From Chloroflexota bacterium (lineage in GTDB: Bacteria > Chloroflexota > Anaerolineae > Promineifilales > Promineifilaceae), in contig JAKEFB010000203.1 in the NCBI GenBank assembly GCA_022616275.1, forward strand, positions 1 through 58,769: a DNA stretch of 58,769 nt. The letters are read 5' to 3'. Shown here piece by piece: positions 33,971 through 42,800 of this stretch. The notes beneath the pieces were generated by a model. The model saw only the letters and a program-made list of their open reading frames with translations, was not told where the DNA came from and ran no database searches. Position numbers and translations under genes: made by a program. Every line of letters starts with the position of its first letter. Position 1 is the first letter of the stretch.

Positions 33971-34020
33971 GGTAATTGAGTAATTGAGTAATTACCAAAT
34001 TACTTAATTACCTGATTACC
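33971..34020. repeat. Word-repeat hairpin between the DUF2298 genes
   Basis: GGTAATTGAGTAATT (33971-33985) faces AATTACTTAATTACC with one mismatch. It belongs to the same AATTACTCAATTACT family as 16311-16346 and 36791-36861 and begins 3 bases after the upstream stop. Confidence 0.7.
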
Positions 34021-34048
34021 AACTCCACTACCTCGCAGCGACGAAGCT

Positions 34049-36793
34049 ATGCCACTCACCGACATTTTCGCTGCCATCCGCTGGTGGATTGTTTTGATGG
34101 TCCTGGGGGCGGCGGCCATGCCGCTAAGCTTCCGGTTGTTCGGCCGCCTGCCGGACCGGGGCTACGCCTTTAGCAAGATGCTTGGCCTGCTGGTCACCAG
34201 CTACCTGTTCTGGCTGCTGGGCAGCCTGGGCTTCCTGGGCAACAACCTGGGGGGTATCCTCTTTGCCCTGGCCGGCCTGGTTGTTCTCTCCGTCTGGGTA
34301 GCCCGGCGTAGCGCGGCCGAAGGCAGCCGGGACAACGCGCCGGTCAATGCACTGGAAAGCGCGCCAGGAAGTGTGCCGGAAAGCAGGGAAGCAGACGCAG
34401 ACCAGCGGACGCGCCAGGACAATAGCCAGCACGAAAGTCTCAGTCAATGGCTACGCGAACAATGGCGGTACGTGCTGGCGGCCGAACTTGTCTTTGCCGC
34501 CGTCTTCGTTTTATGGGTCTGGGTCCGGGCGCAAAATCCGGCGGTCATTAACACCGAAAAGCCGATGGAGTTTGCCTTTTTAAACGCCGTCGGCCGCAGT
34601 CCCTCCTTCCCACCCCTGGACCCCTGGCTATCCGGCTACGCCATCAGCTACTATTACTTCGGCTACATCATGACCTCGGTCATGGCCCGGCTGGCGGCCG
34701 TGCCGGAGCCGCTGGCCTTTAACCTGGGCATTGCCTGGCTGACGGCCGGCACGGCACTGGGCGCGTTCGGGCTGGTCTATAACCTGGTGGCCTACGGCGA
34801 TACGGTACGCTCCTCAGTGAACCGGTGGGCGCTTACGTTTGGTTTGGTGGCGGCGGTGGCCCTGCCGCTGGCCGGCAACCTGGAAATTGTGCTGGAAGTG
34901 CTGCACGCCAACGGGCTTGGCTCAGATGGTTTCTGGGCCTGGCTGGACGTGCGCGACCTGAGCGGGCCGGCCCAGGACGTGGCCGCTCCTCGTTACACGA
35001 CGAGTGAGTGGTGGTGGTGGCGCTCCTCGCGAGTCATTCACGAATACCACCTGTCCGGCCGGAGTGAAGAGGGGCTAGAGCCTATCGCCGAGTTCCCGGC
35101 CTTCAGCTTCGCCCTGGGCGACATGCACCCCCACGTGCTGGCCCTGCCGTTTGCCTTTCTCAGCCTGGCGATAGCTTTTCAATTTTGGATTTTAGATTTT
35201 GGATTTTGGATTGGAGATAGTAATCTAAAATCCAAAATCCAAAATCTAAAATGGGACCATTGGTTGTTGTGGGGGGTAGCGGCGCTCGTTCTGGGCGGGT
35301 TGTCATTTCTGAATACCTGGGACGTGCTTATTCACCTGTTTATTGTCGTCGGGGCTTTTGCCCTGGCCTGGCGGCGGCAGATCGGCCGGTGGGAACGGCC
35401 GATTTTCGGCCAGGCGCTCCTGCTGGCGGCGGCTCTGGCCATCCCGGCCATTTTGTTGTACCTGCCGTTTTACCTGGGCTTCCGCACGCAGGCCGGGCCA
35501 CCGTTTTTGTTGCCCATGACGATGCAGCCGACGCGCCTGACCCATTTCGTGATTATTTTTGGCATGCCGCTGCTGGGCATTCTTTTCCTGGTGGTGACGC
35601 TGGTGATCCACCGGCTTCGCCAGCCGGCCAGGGAAGAAGAACAACCGGCCGTGGCCTGGCAAACCGGGCTGCTGGCGGCCGGTGGCCTGGTGATCATCCT
35701 TTTCCTGCTTATGCTGCTACTGGGCTGGATCATCACGGCCAACCCGGAAGGGGCCGGGCGCATGGCCGGCCTGGCCAACGAACTGGCTATGACGCTGCCA
35801 GCCCAGCCGGCGGCCGACGCGCCGCCCCTGGCCCGGCTGGGCTGGGGCGCGTCGGCCGTGGTCGCCTTGCTGCCGGCCTTCCTGCGGGCCAGGCTGGCCA
35901 CCCCGGCCCTGACCCTTTTCCTGACCGGCCTCCTGGCCCTGGTGGTGGCTCTGCTAACCGGCGGCTGGTCCGCACGCCGGCCGGAGGAAGTGGATATAGA
36001 AGCGGAAACGGCCCCGGCGGACGGCGCAGTCCAGGACGCCCCCGGGGCAATGCCTTTTGTTCTACTGCTAATTCTGACCGGCGTGCTGTTGACGTTGGGG
36101 CCGGAGTTCGTGTACATCAAGGACGTTTTCAGCCAGCGACTCAACACGATCTTCAAATTCTATTACCAGGCCTGGGTCTTGTTTGGCGTGGCTGCCCTCT
36201 TTGGCCTGGCCTATTTAATGCGCCATTTCCACCGGAGCGGCCTATTGGCCACGGCCGGCTATGGGTTGGCCCTGGCCGCGGCTTTGCTTTTCCCCGTTTA
36301 CGCCGTAAACTCGCGGGCTATTGAGTACCGTGGCCCGGCGACGGCCGAAGAACGGCGGCCGGCTACGCTCAATGGCCTGACCTACCTCAGCCCCGACGAA
36401 TACGAGGCGATTATGTGGCTGCGGCAAAACGTTGGCGACGCACCGGTTATCGTCGAAGCCGTCGGCGGGGCGTACACCGGCTACGCCCGCGTCTCGGCCA
36501 GCACCGGCCTGCCGACCGTGTTGGGCTGGCCCGGCCACGAATACCAGTGGCGGGGTAGCACGCCGGAGCCAGCGGCGCGCGAGCCGGCGGTGCAGACCAT
36601 TTACAGCCTGGCTGGTTGGCAGCAGACGGCCGAGCTGCTTAACCGCTACCAAGTAGCCTACGTTTACTTTGGCCCTCTAGAACAGACCACCTACGATCCC
36701 CAGGCGGCTCAAAAGTTCGAGGAGAACCTGGAGGTGGCTTACCGGAACGGCAGCGTGACGATTTATCGCTGGCAGCCACAAGAGGAGGGGTAA
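34049..36793 (+). CDS. DUF2298 (Chlor_Arch_YYY) membrane protein
   Basis: 914 residues, about 15 helices. It aligns block by block with the second half of the preceding protein: LPDRGYAFSKMLGLLVTSYL, NTEKPMEFAFLNAVGRSPSF, YYYFGYIMTSVMARLAAVPE, PAFSFALGDMHPHVLALPF, NTWDVLIHLF and RLNTIFKFYYQAWVLFG. It lacks the N-terminal GT39-like half. A hydrophilic acidic linker (about 90-135) is followed by a repeat-encoded loop (about 379-402) at the position equivalent to the inserted loop in its paralogue. The pair probably act in the same envelope glycan pathway. The TAA stop lies in the next repeat cassette. Confidence 0.9.
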   Translation: MPLTDIFAAIRWWIVLMVLGAAAMPLSFRLFGRLPDRGYAFSKMLGLLVTSYLFWLLGSLGFLGNNLGGILFALAGLVVLSVWVARRSAAEGSRDNAPVNALESAPGSVPESREADADQRTRQDNSQHESLSQWLREQWRYVLAAELVFAAVFVLWVWVRAQNPAVINTEKPMEFAFLNAVGRSPSFPPLDPWLSGYAISYYYFGYIMTSVMARLAAVPEPLAFNLGIAWLTAGTALGAFGLVYNLVAYGDTVRSSVNRWALTFGLVAAVALPLAGNLEIVLEVLHANGLGSDGFWAWLDVRDLSGPAQDVAAPRYTTSEWWWWRSSRVIHEYHLSGRSEEGLEPIAEFPAFSFALGDMHPHVLALPFAFLSLAIAFQFWILDFGFWIGDSNLKSKIQNLKWDHWLLWGVAALVLGGLSFLNTWDVLIHLFIVVGAFALAWRRQIGRWERPIFGQALLLAAALAIPAILLYLPFYLGFRTQAGPPFLLPMTMQPTRLTHFVIIFGMPLLGILFLVVTLVIHRLRQPAREEEQPAVAWQTGLLAAGGLVIILFLLMLLLGWIITANPEGAGRMAGLANELAMTLPAQPAADAPPLARLGWGASAVVALLPAFLRARLATPALTLFLTGLLALVVALLTGGWSARRPEEVDIEAETAPADGAVQDAPGAMPFVLLLILTGVLLTLGPEFVYIKDVFSQRLNTIFKFYYQAWVLFGVAALFGLAYLMRHFHRSGLLATAGYGLALAAALLFPVYAVNSRAIEYRGPATAEERRPATLNGLTYLSPDEYEAIMWLRQNVGDAPVIVEAVGGAYTGYARVSASTGLPTVLGWPGHEYQWRGSTPEPAAREPAVQTIYSLAGWQQTAELLNRYQVAYVYFGPLEQTTYDPQAAQKFEENLEVAYRNGSVTIYRWQPQEEG
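35182..35252. repeat. In-frame word-repeat cassette with 23-bp perfect hairpin
   Basis: Words GATTTTGGATTTTAGATTTT repeat in direct order and then inverted. Arms 35190-35212 and 35229-35251 are perfectly complementary over 23 bp inside an open coding frame, encoding FWILDFGFWIGDSNLKSKIQ and a few more residues. The AT-rich composition contrasts sharply with the GC-rich host gene. Confidence 0.85.
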
Positions 36794-36861
36794 TTGGATA
36801 ATTAGGTAATTGGGTAATTAAGTAATTCAATTACCCAATGACTCTAATTACTTAATTACTC
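36791..36861. repeat. Word-repeat cassette containing the DUF2298 stop codon
   Basis: TAATTGG/TAATTAGG units followed by inverted AATTACCC and AATTACTTAATTACTC units; ATTGGGTAATT (36809-36819) pairs exactly with AATTACCCAAT (36829-36839). The upstream stop TAA (36791-36793) is its first word. Confidence 0.7.
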
Positions 36862-36871
36862 TTGTTATGGA

Positions 36872-38632
36872 ATGGCATTGACGTACGAAATAAAAGAGAC
36901 CGTATCTGAACGGCCGGATTTGCTGGCCCAATTGACGCTGGAGCACGTGGCTTATCTGGCCATCGCCGCAGTGGCGGCTCTGGTCCGGTTTGCCGGGCTG
37001 GGCCGTATTCCCCTGTCCCCAGCCGAAGCGGCCGAGGCCCTGGCTGTGTGGGATTTCTGGCGGCCGGAGACGCTCCAGGCCACGGTTGGCCACCCGGCCT
37101 ATTTCAGCCTGACCAGCCTGGTGACGCTGCTGCTGGGCGCCGGCGACGTGACCATGCGCCTGGCGCCGGCTTTCTTCGGTCTGGCCCTGGCGCTGCTGCC
37201 CTGGTTGTGGCGCGACCAGTTGGGGCGACCGGGAGCGTTGGTGGCCAGTCTGCTGCTGGCCATTTCCCCCACGCAGAGCCTCATCGCCCGGACGGCCGGC
37301 GGCCAATCCCTGGCCCTTTTTGCCGGCCTGCTACTCATCATAGCCTGGTTTTACTACCAGGACAGCGGCGACCGGCGGTGGTTCCTGGCGGTCGTGGCGG
37401 CCCTGGGGCTAGGGCTGGCCAGCGCGCCGCTCTTTTACACGGTCTTGGTCACCCTGGGCCTGGCCTGGCTGGCCCAATCGCTGGCCGGCCCGGCTTTCTT
37501 CAGCGACGAAGAGGGCAAAAAGCGCCCGCTCTACGGGCCGGATAGCGAAGGCTGGCGACAGGCGGCGCTGGTGGGTGGCGGCGTCTTCCTGGCGGCGGCG
37601 ACCTTCTTTTTGTGGCATCCGGCCGGGCTGGGCGCGGCCGGGCGGCTGCCGGTCGAATGGCAAGCCTACTTTGCCGCTCCAACCGACCTGGCGGCCTGGC
37701 TGACCCCTTTCCAGGGGCTGGTCCGCTACGAACTGGGGCTGATCGTGCTGGCCATTCCGGCGCTGATCGTGGCGCTGTTGAGCGGCCGGCCGTACGCCAA
37801 CTTTCTCGTCTACTGGTTGATTGGCAGCCTGCTGCTGGCCGTTTTGCAATGGCGCCAGCCGGAAACCCTGGCCGCTCTGACCTTACCGGCAACGCTGCTG
37901 GTGGGCTGGCTGGCCAATAACCTGCTATCCCGGCCGGGAAGCTGGCACAGGTGGTCCCTGGCCGGCGCCGTCCTTTTTGGCAGCGGCGTCATCTACTTTA
38001 ACCTGGTACGCTACAGCCGCCTGGCCGCCTTTGGCCCCTCACCTGACCTGACTTTTCACCTCTTTTTGATGCTCTTTACCCTGGCCGCCGTTCTCACCGT
38101 GATTGCTTTTCTAGGAAGCTGGGACTGGCCGACGGCCTTCCAGGGGGCCTTCTTGGGTCTGCTGGCCACGCTTCTCCTCTACAATTGGGGCACAGGCTGG
38201 TGGATCAGCCAGTACGCTGCTAACGACACCCGGGAATTGTGGGCCACTACGACCACCGACGACGACCTGCGGCTGCTGGCCGAGACGATTCGCGACGTTT
38301 CCCAGCGGGTGACCAATTCAGACAATAGCCTGGAAATTATCTCGACGGTGGATAACCCGGCGCTGCGCTGGTACCTGCGCGATTTCATTCAGTTGGAGGT
38401 GAGCGGCGTTTTGCCGCCGGACTTTAACAGCCAGGCAGTGATTACACCAGAAACTGCCACGCCTGGACTGGACAGGAATTACCTGGGGGCTGATTTTGGC
38501 TACCTGCGCCTGGACACTCCCCAGGAACTGGAGGTTGCGGAAACGTTACGCTGGTGGCTGTTTCACCAATCGCCGACACCCATTAACGAAGAACGGCTGA
38601 TTTTCTGGTTAAGATCGGACCTGACCGAATGA
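36872..38632 (+). CDS. GT39-like polytopic membrane protein
   Basis: 586 residues, about 12 helices. The N-terminal part (AALVRFAGLGRIPLSPAEAA, then MRLAPAFFGLALALLPWLWR and VASLLLAISPTQSLIARTAG) follows the pattern of the Agl23-like protein four genes on (LGSRVVSHDES, IRHD) but lacks its Asp-Glu pair: the first loop reads LSPAEAA. It may be a degenerate or partner GT-C subunit. The C-terminal soluble part (about 440-586) is extracytoplasmic. Its last codons overlap the sigma factor start by 4 nt (ATGA), so translation is coupled. Confidence 0.8.
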   Translation: MALTYEIKETVSERPDLLAQLTLEHVAYLAIAAVAALVRFAGLGRIPLSPAEAAEALAVWDFWRPETLQATVGHPAYFSLTSLVTLLLGAGDVTMRLAPAFFGLALALLPWLWRDQLGRPGALVASLLLAISPTQSLIARTAGGQSLALFAGLLLIIAWFYYQDSGDRRWFLAVVAALGLGLASAPLFYTVLVTLGLAWLAQSLAGPAFFSDEEGKKRPLYGPDSEGWRQAALVGGGVFLAAATFFLWHPAGLGAAGRLPVEWQAYFAAPTDLAAWLTPFQGLVRYELGLIVLAIPALIVALLSGRPYANFLVYWLIGSLLLAVLQWRQPETLAALTLPATLLVGWLANNLLSRPGSWHRWSLAGAVLFGSGVIYFNLVRYSRLAAFGPSPDLTFHLFLMLFTLAAVLTVIAFLGSWDWPTAFQGAFLGLLATLLLYNWGTGWWISQYAANDTRELWATTTTDDDLRLLAETIRDVSQRVTNSDNSLEIISTVDNPALRWYLRDFIQLEVSGVLPPDFNSQAVITPETATPGLDRNYLGADFGYLRLDTPQELEVAETLRWWLFHQSPTPINEERLIFWLRSDLTE

Positions 38633-39267
38633 CCGACTCCTTGCTACCTGTCGCTACTCCGGCGCTGGCCGCGCCGGCCGAGGAACAGAACCATTGGCTG
38701 GCCCGCTGCCTGGCCGGTGAGGAGGGCGCCTACCTGGCCGTGTATAACCAGTATGCCGGGCTCATTTATCGCCTGTGTTATAGCCTGCTGCAACATCAGG
38801 AAGATGCTGAAGAAGTTTTACAAGATACCTTTGAGTACACTTTCCGCAAGTTGGCCAACTTTGACGGGCGGAAGTCCAGCTTTAAGACCTGGCTCTACCG
38901 CATTGCCATCAGCCGCTGCCGCAACAAGCGCCGCCGCAAGTGGCTGCCAACGCTGCCTCTCAGCCAGTTGTTGAGTGACGAGTTGCCGGACCACGAAACG
39001 CCTACCCCTGACGAGGCGCTGGCCCTGTCTGGGCAGCAAAAAGTGGTCTGGGAGGCGCTGGCAAAATTGTCGCCCAAGTTGCGGGAGACGGCCGTGCTCC
39101 GCTACTATGAGGGACTGTCTTACAACGAAATTGGCGACATTCTGGGTATTCCGGCCAAGACGGCCGAGTCCCGGATGCGCCTGGCCCACAAAGCGCTGCG
39201 AGAGTTGCTGGTGACAAACAACCTACCGGAGAAACCTCCCGGAGGTTTGGAACCTCCGGGAGGCTGA
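38629..39267 (+). CDS. ECF-type sigma-70 factor
   Basis: 212 residues. Sigma-2 region about 28-95 (YNQYAGLIYRLCYSLLQHQE, then DAEEVLQDTFEYTFRKL and SFKTWLYRIAISRCRNKRRR) and sigma-4 about 135-195 (LRETAVLRYYEGLSYNEIGD and ILGIPAKTAESRMRLAHKAL). It is coupled by ATGA to the GT39-like gene and followed 7 bp later by its zinc-type anti-sigma factor. Its place in the middle of a membrane-glycan block implies it senses or drives envelope synthesis. The last residues (KPPGGLEPPGG) are encoded by a palindromic word repeat and are probably a non-native tail. Confidence 0.93.
   Translation: MTDSLLPVATPALAAPAEEQNHWLARCLAGEEGAYLAVYNQYAGLIYRLCYSLLQHQEDAEEVLQDTFEYTFRKLANFDGRKSSFKTWLYRIAISRCRNKRRRKWLPTLPLSQLLSDELPDHETPTPDEALALSGQQKVVWEALAKLSPKLRETAVLRYYEGLSYNEIGDILGIPAKTAESRMRLAHKALRELLVTNNLPEKPPGGLEPPGG
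39232..39263. repeat. Palindromic word repeat forming the sigma factor's 3' end
   Basis: AAACCTCCCGGAGGTTT (39232-39248) is a near-perfect palindrome, followed by AACCTCCGGGAGG (39251-39263). It adds about ten Pro/Gly residues to the sigma factor before its TGA stop (39265-39267). Confidence 0.7.
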
Positions 39268-39274
39268 GGAAGTT

Positions 39275-39805
39275 ATGGACCAAACCCACATTTTACACCT
39301 GATACCAGATTACGTTTTAGAACTTCTTTCTGACGACAAACGACAGATAGTAGACGGGCACCTGGCTCGCTGCCCGCAGTGCCGCCTGGCCGTACAAGAA
39401 GAACGGCAAGTTGGCCACCTGGTCCGGGCCACGCTCACCCTGGCAACCCGGCCGGAAGCGGCCCACCTCCGGCGGCTGATGCCGGCCGCACCTACCCGGC
39501 GGGCGGCGCTGCCCGGGGCGTGGTCTAAACAACTGGCCACTGCCTGCCTGTTGCTGCTGCTCATCCTGGGCAGCGTCGGGCTGACGGCCAACGACCGGCC
39601 ACAGCTCTGGCCGGGGCCGGGGCCGGCCCTTTTCACCAGCACGGCCACGGCCACCGACCAGCCGACGTTGACGGTTACCTTGACGGCCGCCAATTATCTC
39701 GCGGCGCCAACAGCCGTGCCCGGGTCCAGGCCACAGCCGGTTGTATTGCCACACCCGGCAGCCACCCCCGCGCCGGCAACCCTACTGGAGAAAGCGAATG
39801 AGTGA
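39275..39805 (+). CDS. Zinc-finger anti-sigma factor
   Basis: 176 residues. The N-terminal anti-sigma domain has the zinc motif H29-x3-C33-x2-C36 in GHLARCPQCR. A single membrane helix (about 88-105, LATACLLLLLILGSVGL) leads to a short Thr/Pro/Ala-rich extracytoplasmic tail. It would hold the adjacent ECF sigma factor at the membrane and release it upon an envelope signal, probably by proteolysis. The end overlaps the next gene's ATG (ATGAGTGA). Confidence 0.88.
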   Translation: MDQTHILHLIPDYVLELLSDDKRQIVDGHLARCPQCRLAVQEERQVGHLVRATLTLATRPEAAHLRRLMPAAPTRRAALPGAWSKQLATACLLLLLILGSVGLTANDRPQLWPGPGPALFTSTATATDQPTLTVTLTAANYLAAPTAVPGSRPQPVVLPHPAATPAPATLLEKANE

Positions 39806-42800
39806 ATTGAGTTCCGTCCGTCCAACTACCCAGGACGACATTCTGTCCCGCCCCGTCCTGGCGACTGTCAGCCTGGACTGGGAAAAAGCCATTTACCTGG
39901 CCATCATTGTGGTGGCTATTGTTTCTCGTTTCTGGGACCTGGGCAGCCGGGTGGTCAGCCACGACGAAAGCCTGCACACCCAATATTCCTACCAGTATTT
40001 TAACGGCGACGGCTACGTCCACACGCCGCTGATGCACGGTCCGACCCTGTTCCATCTGACCGCCCTCTCTTACTGGTTATTTGGCGATAACGACTTTAGC
40101 TCACGCATCCCGGTGGCTATTATCGGCATTATCCTGGTGGTGCTACCCTACTTCCTGCGCGATTGGATCGGCCGGATCGGGGCCCTGGTGGCCAGCTTTC
40201 TGCTACTGATTTCACCCTACATTACCTACTACTCGCGCTACATTCGCCACGACATCCTGGCTATCACCTGCGCCGCGGTCGTCTTCATCGCCATTCAGCA
40301 TTATTTGCGCCGGCAAGAGGATAAGTATCTATGGTGGTTTGCCGGGGCGCTGGGACTGCTGTTTGCCACGATGGAAACATCTTACATTTACGTGGCCCTC
40401 TTTGGCAGCTTCCTGGCGCTGCGGTTGGGGCTGAAGGTCCTGGCGGCTCCCTGGCTCAGAGAGAAATTGCCGGCGATGCCCCTGGCCATTATTTTGCTGG
40501 GGGCGGCCGTCTTTCTGATCAGCGTCGGCTTTTTCGGCCAGCGCCTGGTGCCGCGCATGTTGGAAGACAGTACTCCGGCAGCCACCGTGACCACGGAAGG
40601 CGGTTTTGCCGCCGACCCCAACGAAGACCAGAGCGTCCCCACTTCAGAGATATCGCCGTCGGGCACTATTGCCGCCATGCGTTGGATGCAGGTCGTCGGT
40701 ATTTTGCTGCTGGCGGCCGGCCTTTTCTACGTCGCTTACGTGCTCCGGCCGTACCTGGAGAAATACCCCGAATTTGACCTGGTCACCCTCTTAACGACGT
40801 TAGTCTTACCCGGCGCGACTGCCTTTCTGGTGATCATTGCCGGGTATGACCCGATGAAACAGACGACCAACACCAGCATTACAACCCTGGCTGCTTTCCT
40901 GTCCTGTCTCCGCGATGGCGCCTGCCGTTCCGCTCTTTTCTCGACAGACGTATGGCTCACTATTCTATTTTTGATCGCGACGTTGGTTACGGCCGTGCTG
41001 GTGGGCCTGTGGTGGCATTCGCGGCGTTGGTTGACGGCCGCGGCCATCTTCTACACGATCTTTATCGTCCTGTTTACCTCTTTCTTCACCAACCTGGCCG
41101 GCCTGTCCACCGGCTTTGTCGGCTCTCTGGCCTACTGGCTGGTCCAGCACGACGTGCGCCGGGCCGATCAGCCCGGCTATTTCTACTTCATCGTCCTGCC
41201 GCTGTACGAGTTCCTACCGATCATCTTCACCCTGGCCGGCGCTTACCTGTGGACCCGGAAATACCGGCTGCACAAGATCGCCGTCTACTGGCTGGGCCTG
41301 GGGCTGCTGGCCTTGCTGGTCTACAGCCTGGCCAATTGGTTCTTCAACCGCAGCCTGCTGCCCGAAGAAGCGCCAAACCGGCTTTACGGCGTGCTCCTGG
41401 CCGGCCTGGTGGTGATGGCCGGCCTCCTGTACTGGTTCCTGAGCCTGGCCGCGGCGATCAGGCGCGAAAATGAGTTAAAACGAAGCTGGCGCGGGCTGAT
41501 ACCTATTGACGACCTGTTTGGTTTCGTCCCCTACCTGGTGTGGTGGTTCGTTTTAAGCTGGGTCATTTATAGCCTGGCCGGGGAAAAAATGGCCTGGCTC
41601 AGCACCCATTTCATTCTGCCGATGGTGCTGTTGAGCGGCTGGTATTTCAACGAGAAACTGGCAAACGCCAATCCTCGAGAGCTTTTCTCGCGCCACTTTG
41701 CCCTATTGGTGGGCCTGGTGGTGGTCTTTATCGTCGCCGTGGCTCTGGCCCTGGGGCCGGTTATCCTGGGGCAGATCCGGCTGGGCGGCCAGGAGGCCAG
41801 CAACCTGAGCGGCCTCGGCCGTTTCCTGGGCGGCCTGGTGGCGGCCGGCCTGCTGGCGTACGCTATTCTCCAACTGAGCCGACAAACAGAAGCGGCCAAC
41901 CGCGGCCGGGCCTGGCTGCTGGGCGTCTTTGCCTTGCTCAGCCTGTTAACCATCCGCTTCACCTACATGGCCAACTTCCCCAACGCCGACTACACCACCG
42001 AATTCCTGGTCTACGCTCACGGCGCGCCGGCGACCAAGAGCCAGGTGATGGACAAGCTGGAAGAGTTATCCATGCGCCTGCACGGCGATAAGAGCATCAA
42101 GGTGGCTTTTGATAACGACTCCTCCTGGCCCTTCACCTGGTATCTGCGCGATTACCCCAACCGGATGTACTTTGGCGACAATCCCGGCCGCAACGTTACC
42201 GACGCCCCGGTTATCCTGGTCGGCAGCCTCAACTGGAACAAGGTCGAGCCGCTGCTGGGCGACGATTACGAAGCGTTCACCTACACCTTCCTGTGGTGGC
42301 CAATGGAGAAGTACCGGGAATTGTCCTGGAACGCCATCTTCGGCGACCCCAACATGTTGCCGGAAGAGCGGCGCGGCCTGGGCAATCCGGGCGTGCGCCA
42401 GGCGCTGTGGAATATCTTTTTCTACCGGGACTACCAGAAATTCGGCGAGGTCTTTGGCGGCAGCTATTTGCCTGGGCAGTGGCCACTGCGCCACGACCTG
42501 CGCATGTACATTCGCAAGGACGTCCTGGTAACGTTGTGGGACCACGGCGTGACCGCGGCCGCGGCCGAGCCACCGGTAGATCCCTACGCGGCCAATGCCT
42601 TCCAACTCGCGCCGATCCTGGTGGTAGGCTCACCTGGCTCCGGCGACGGGCAGTTGCTGCAACCACGCAACCTGGCTATTGGGCCGGATGGCATGATTTA
42701 CGTCGCCGATTCCGGCAACCACCGTATCCAGGTCTTTGACCAGCAGGGCCGGTTCGTCCGGGGTTGGGGCGCTTTTGGCCAGGCCGAGGGGCTACTAAAC

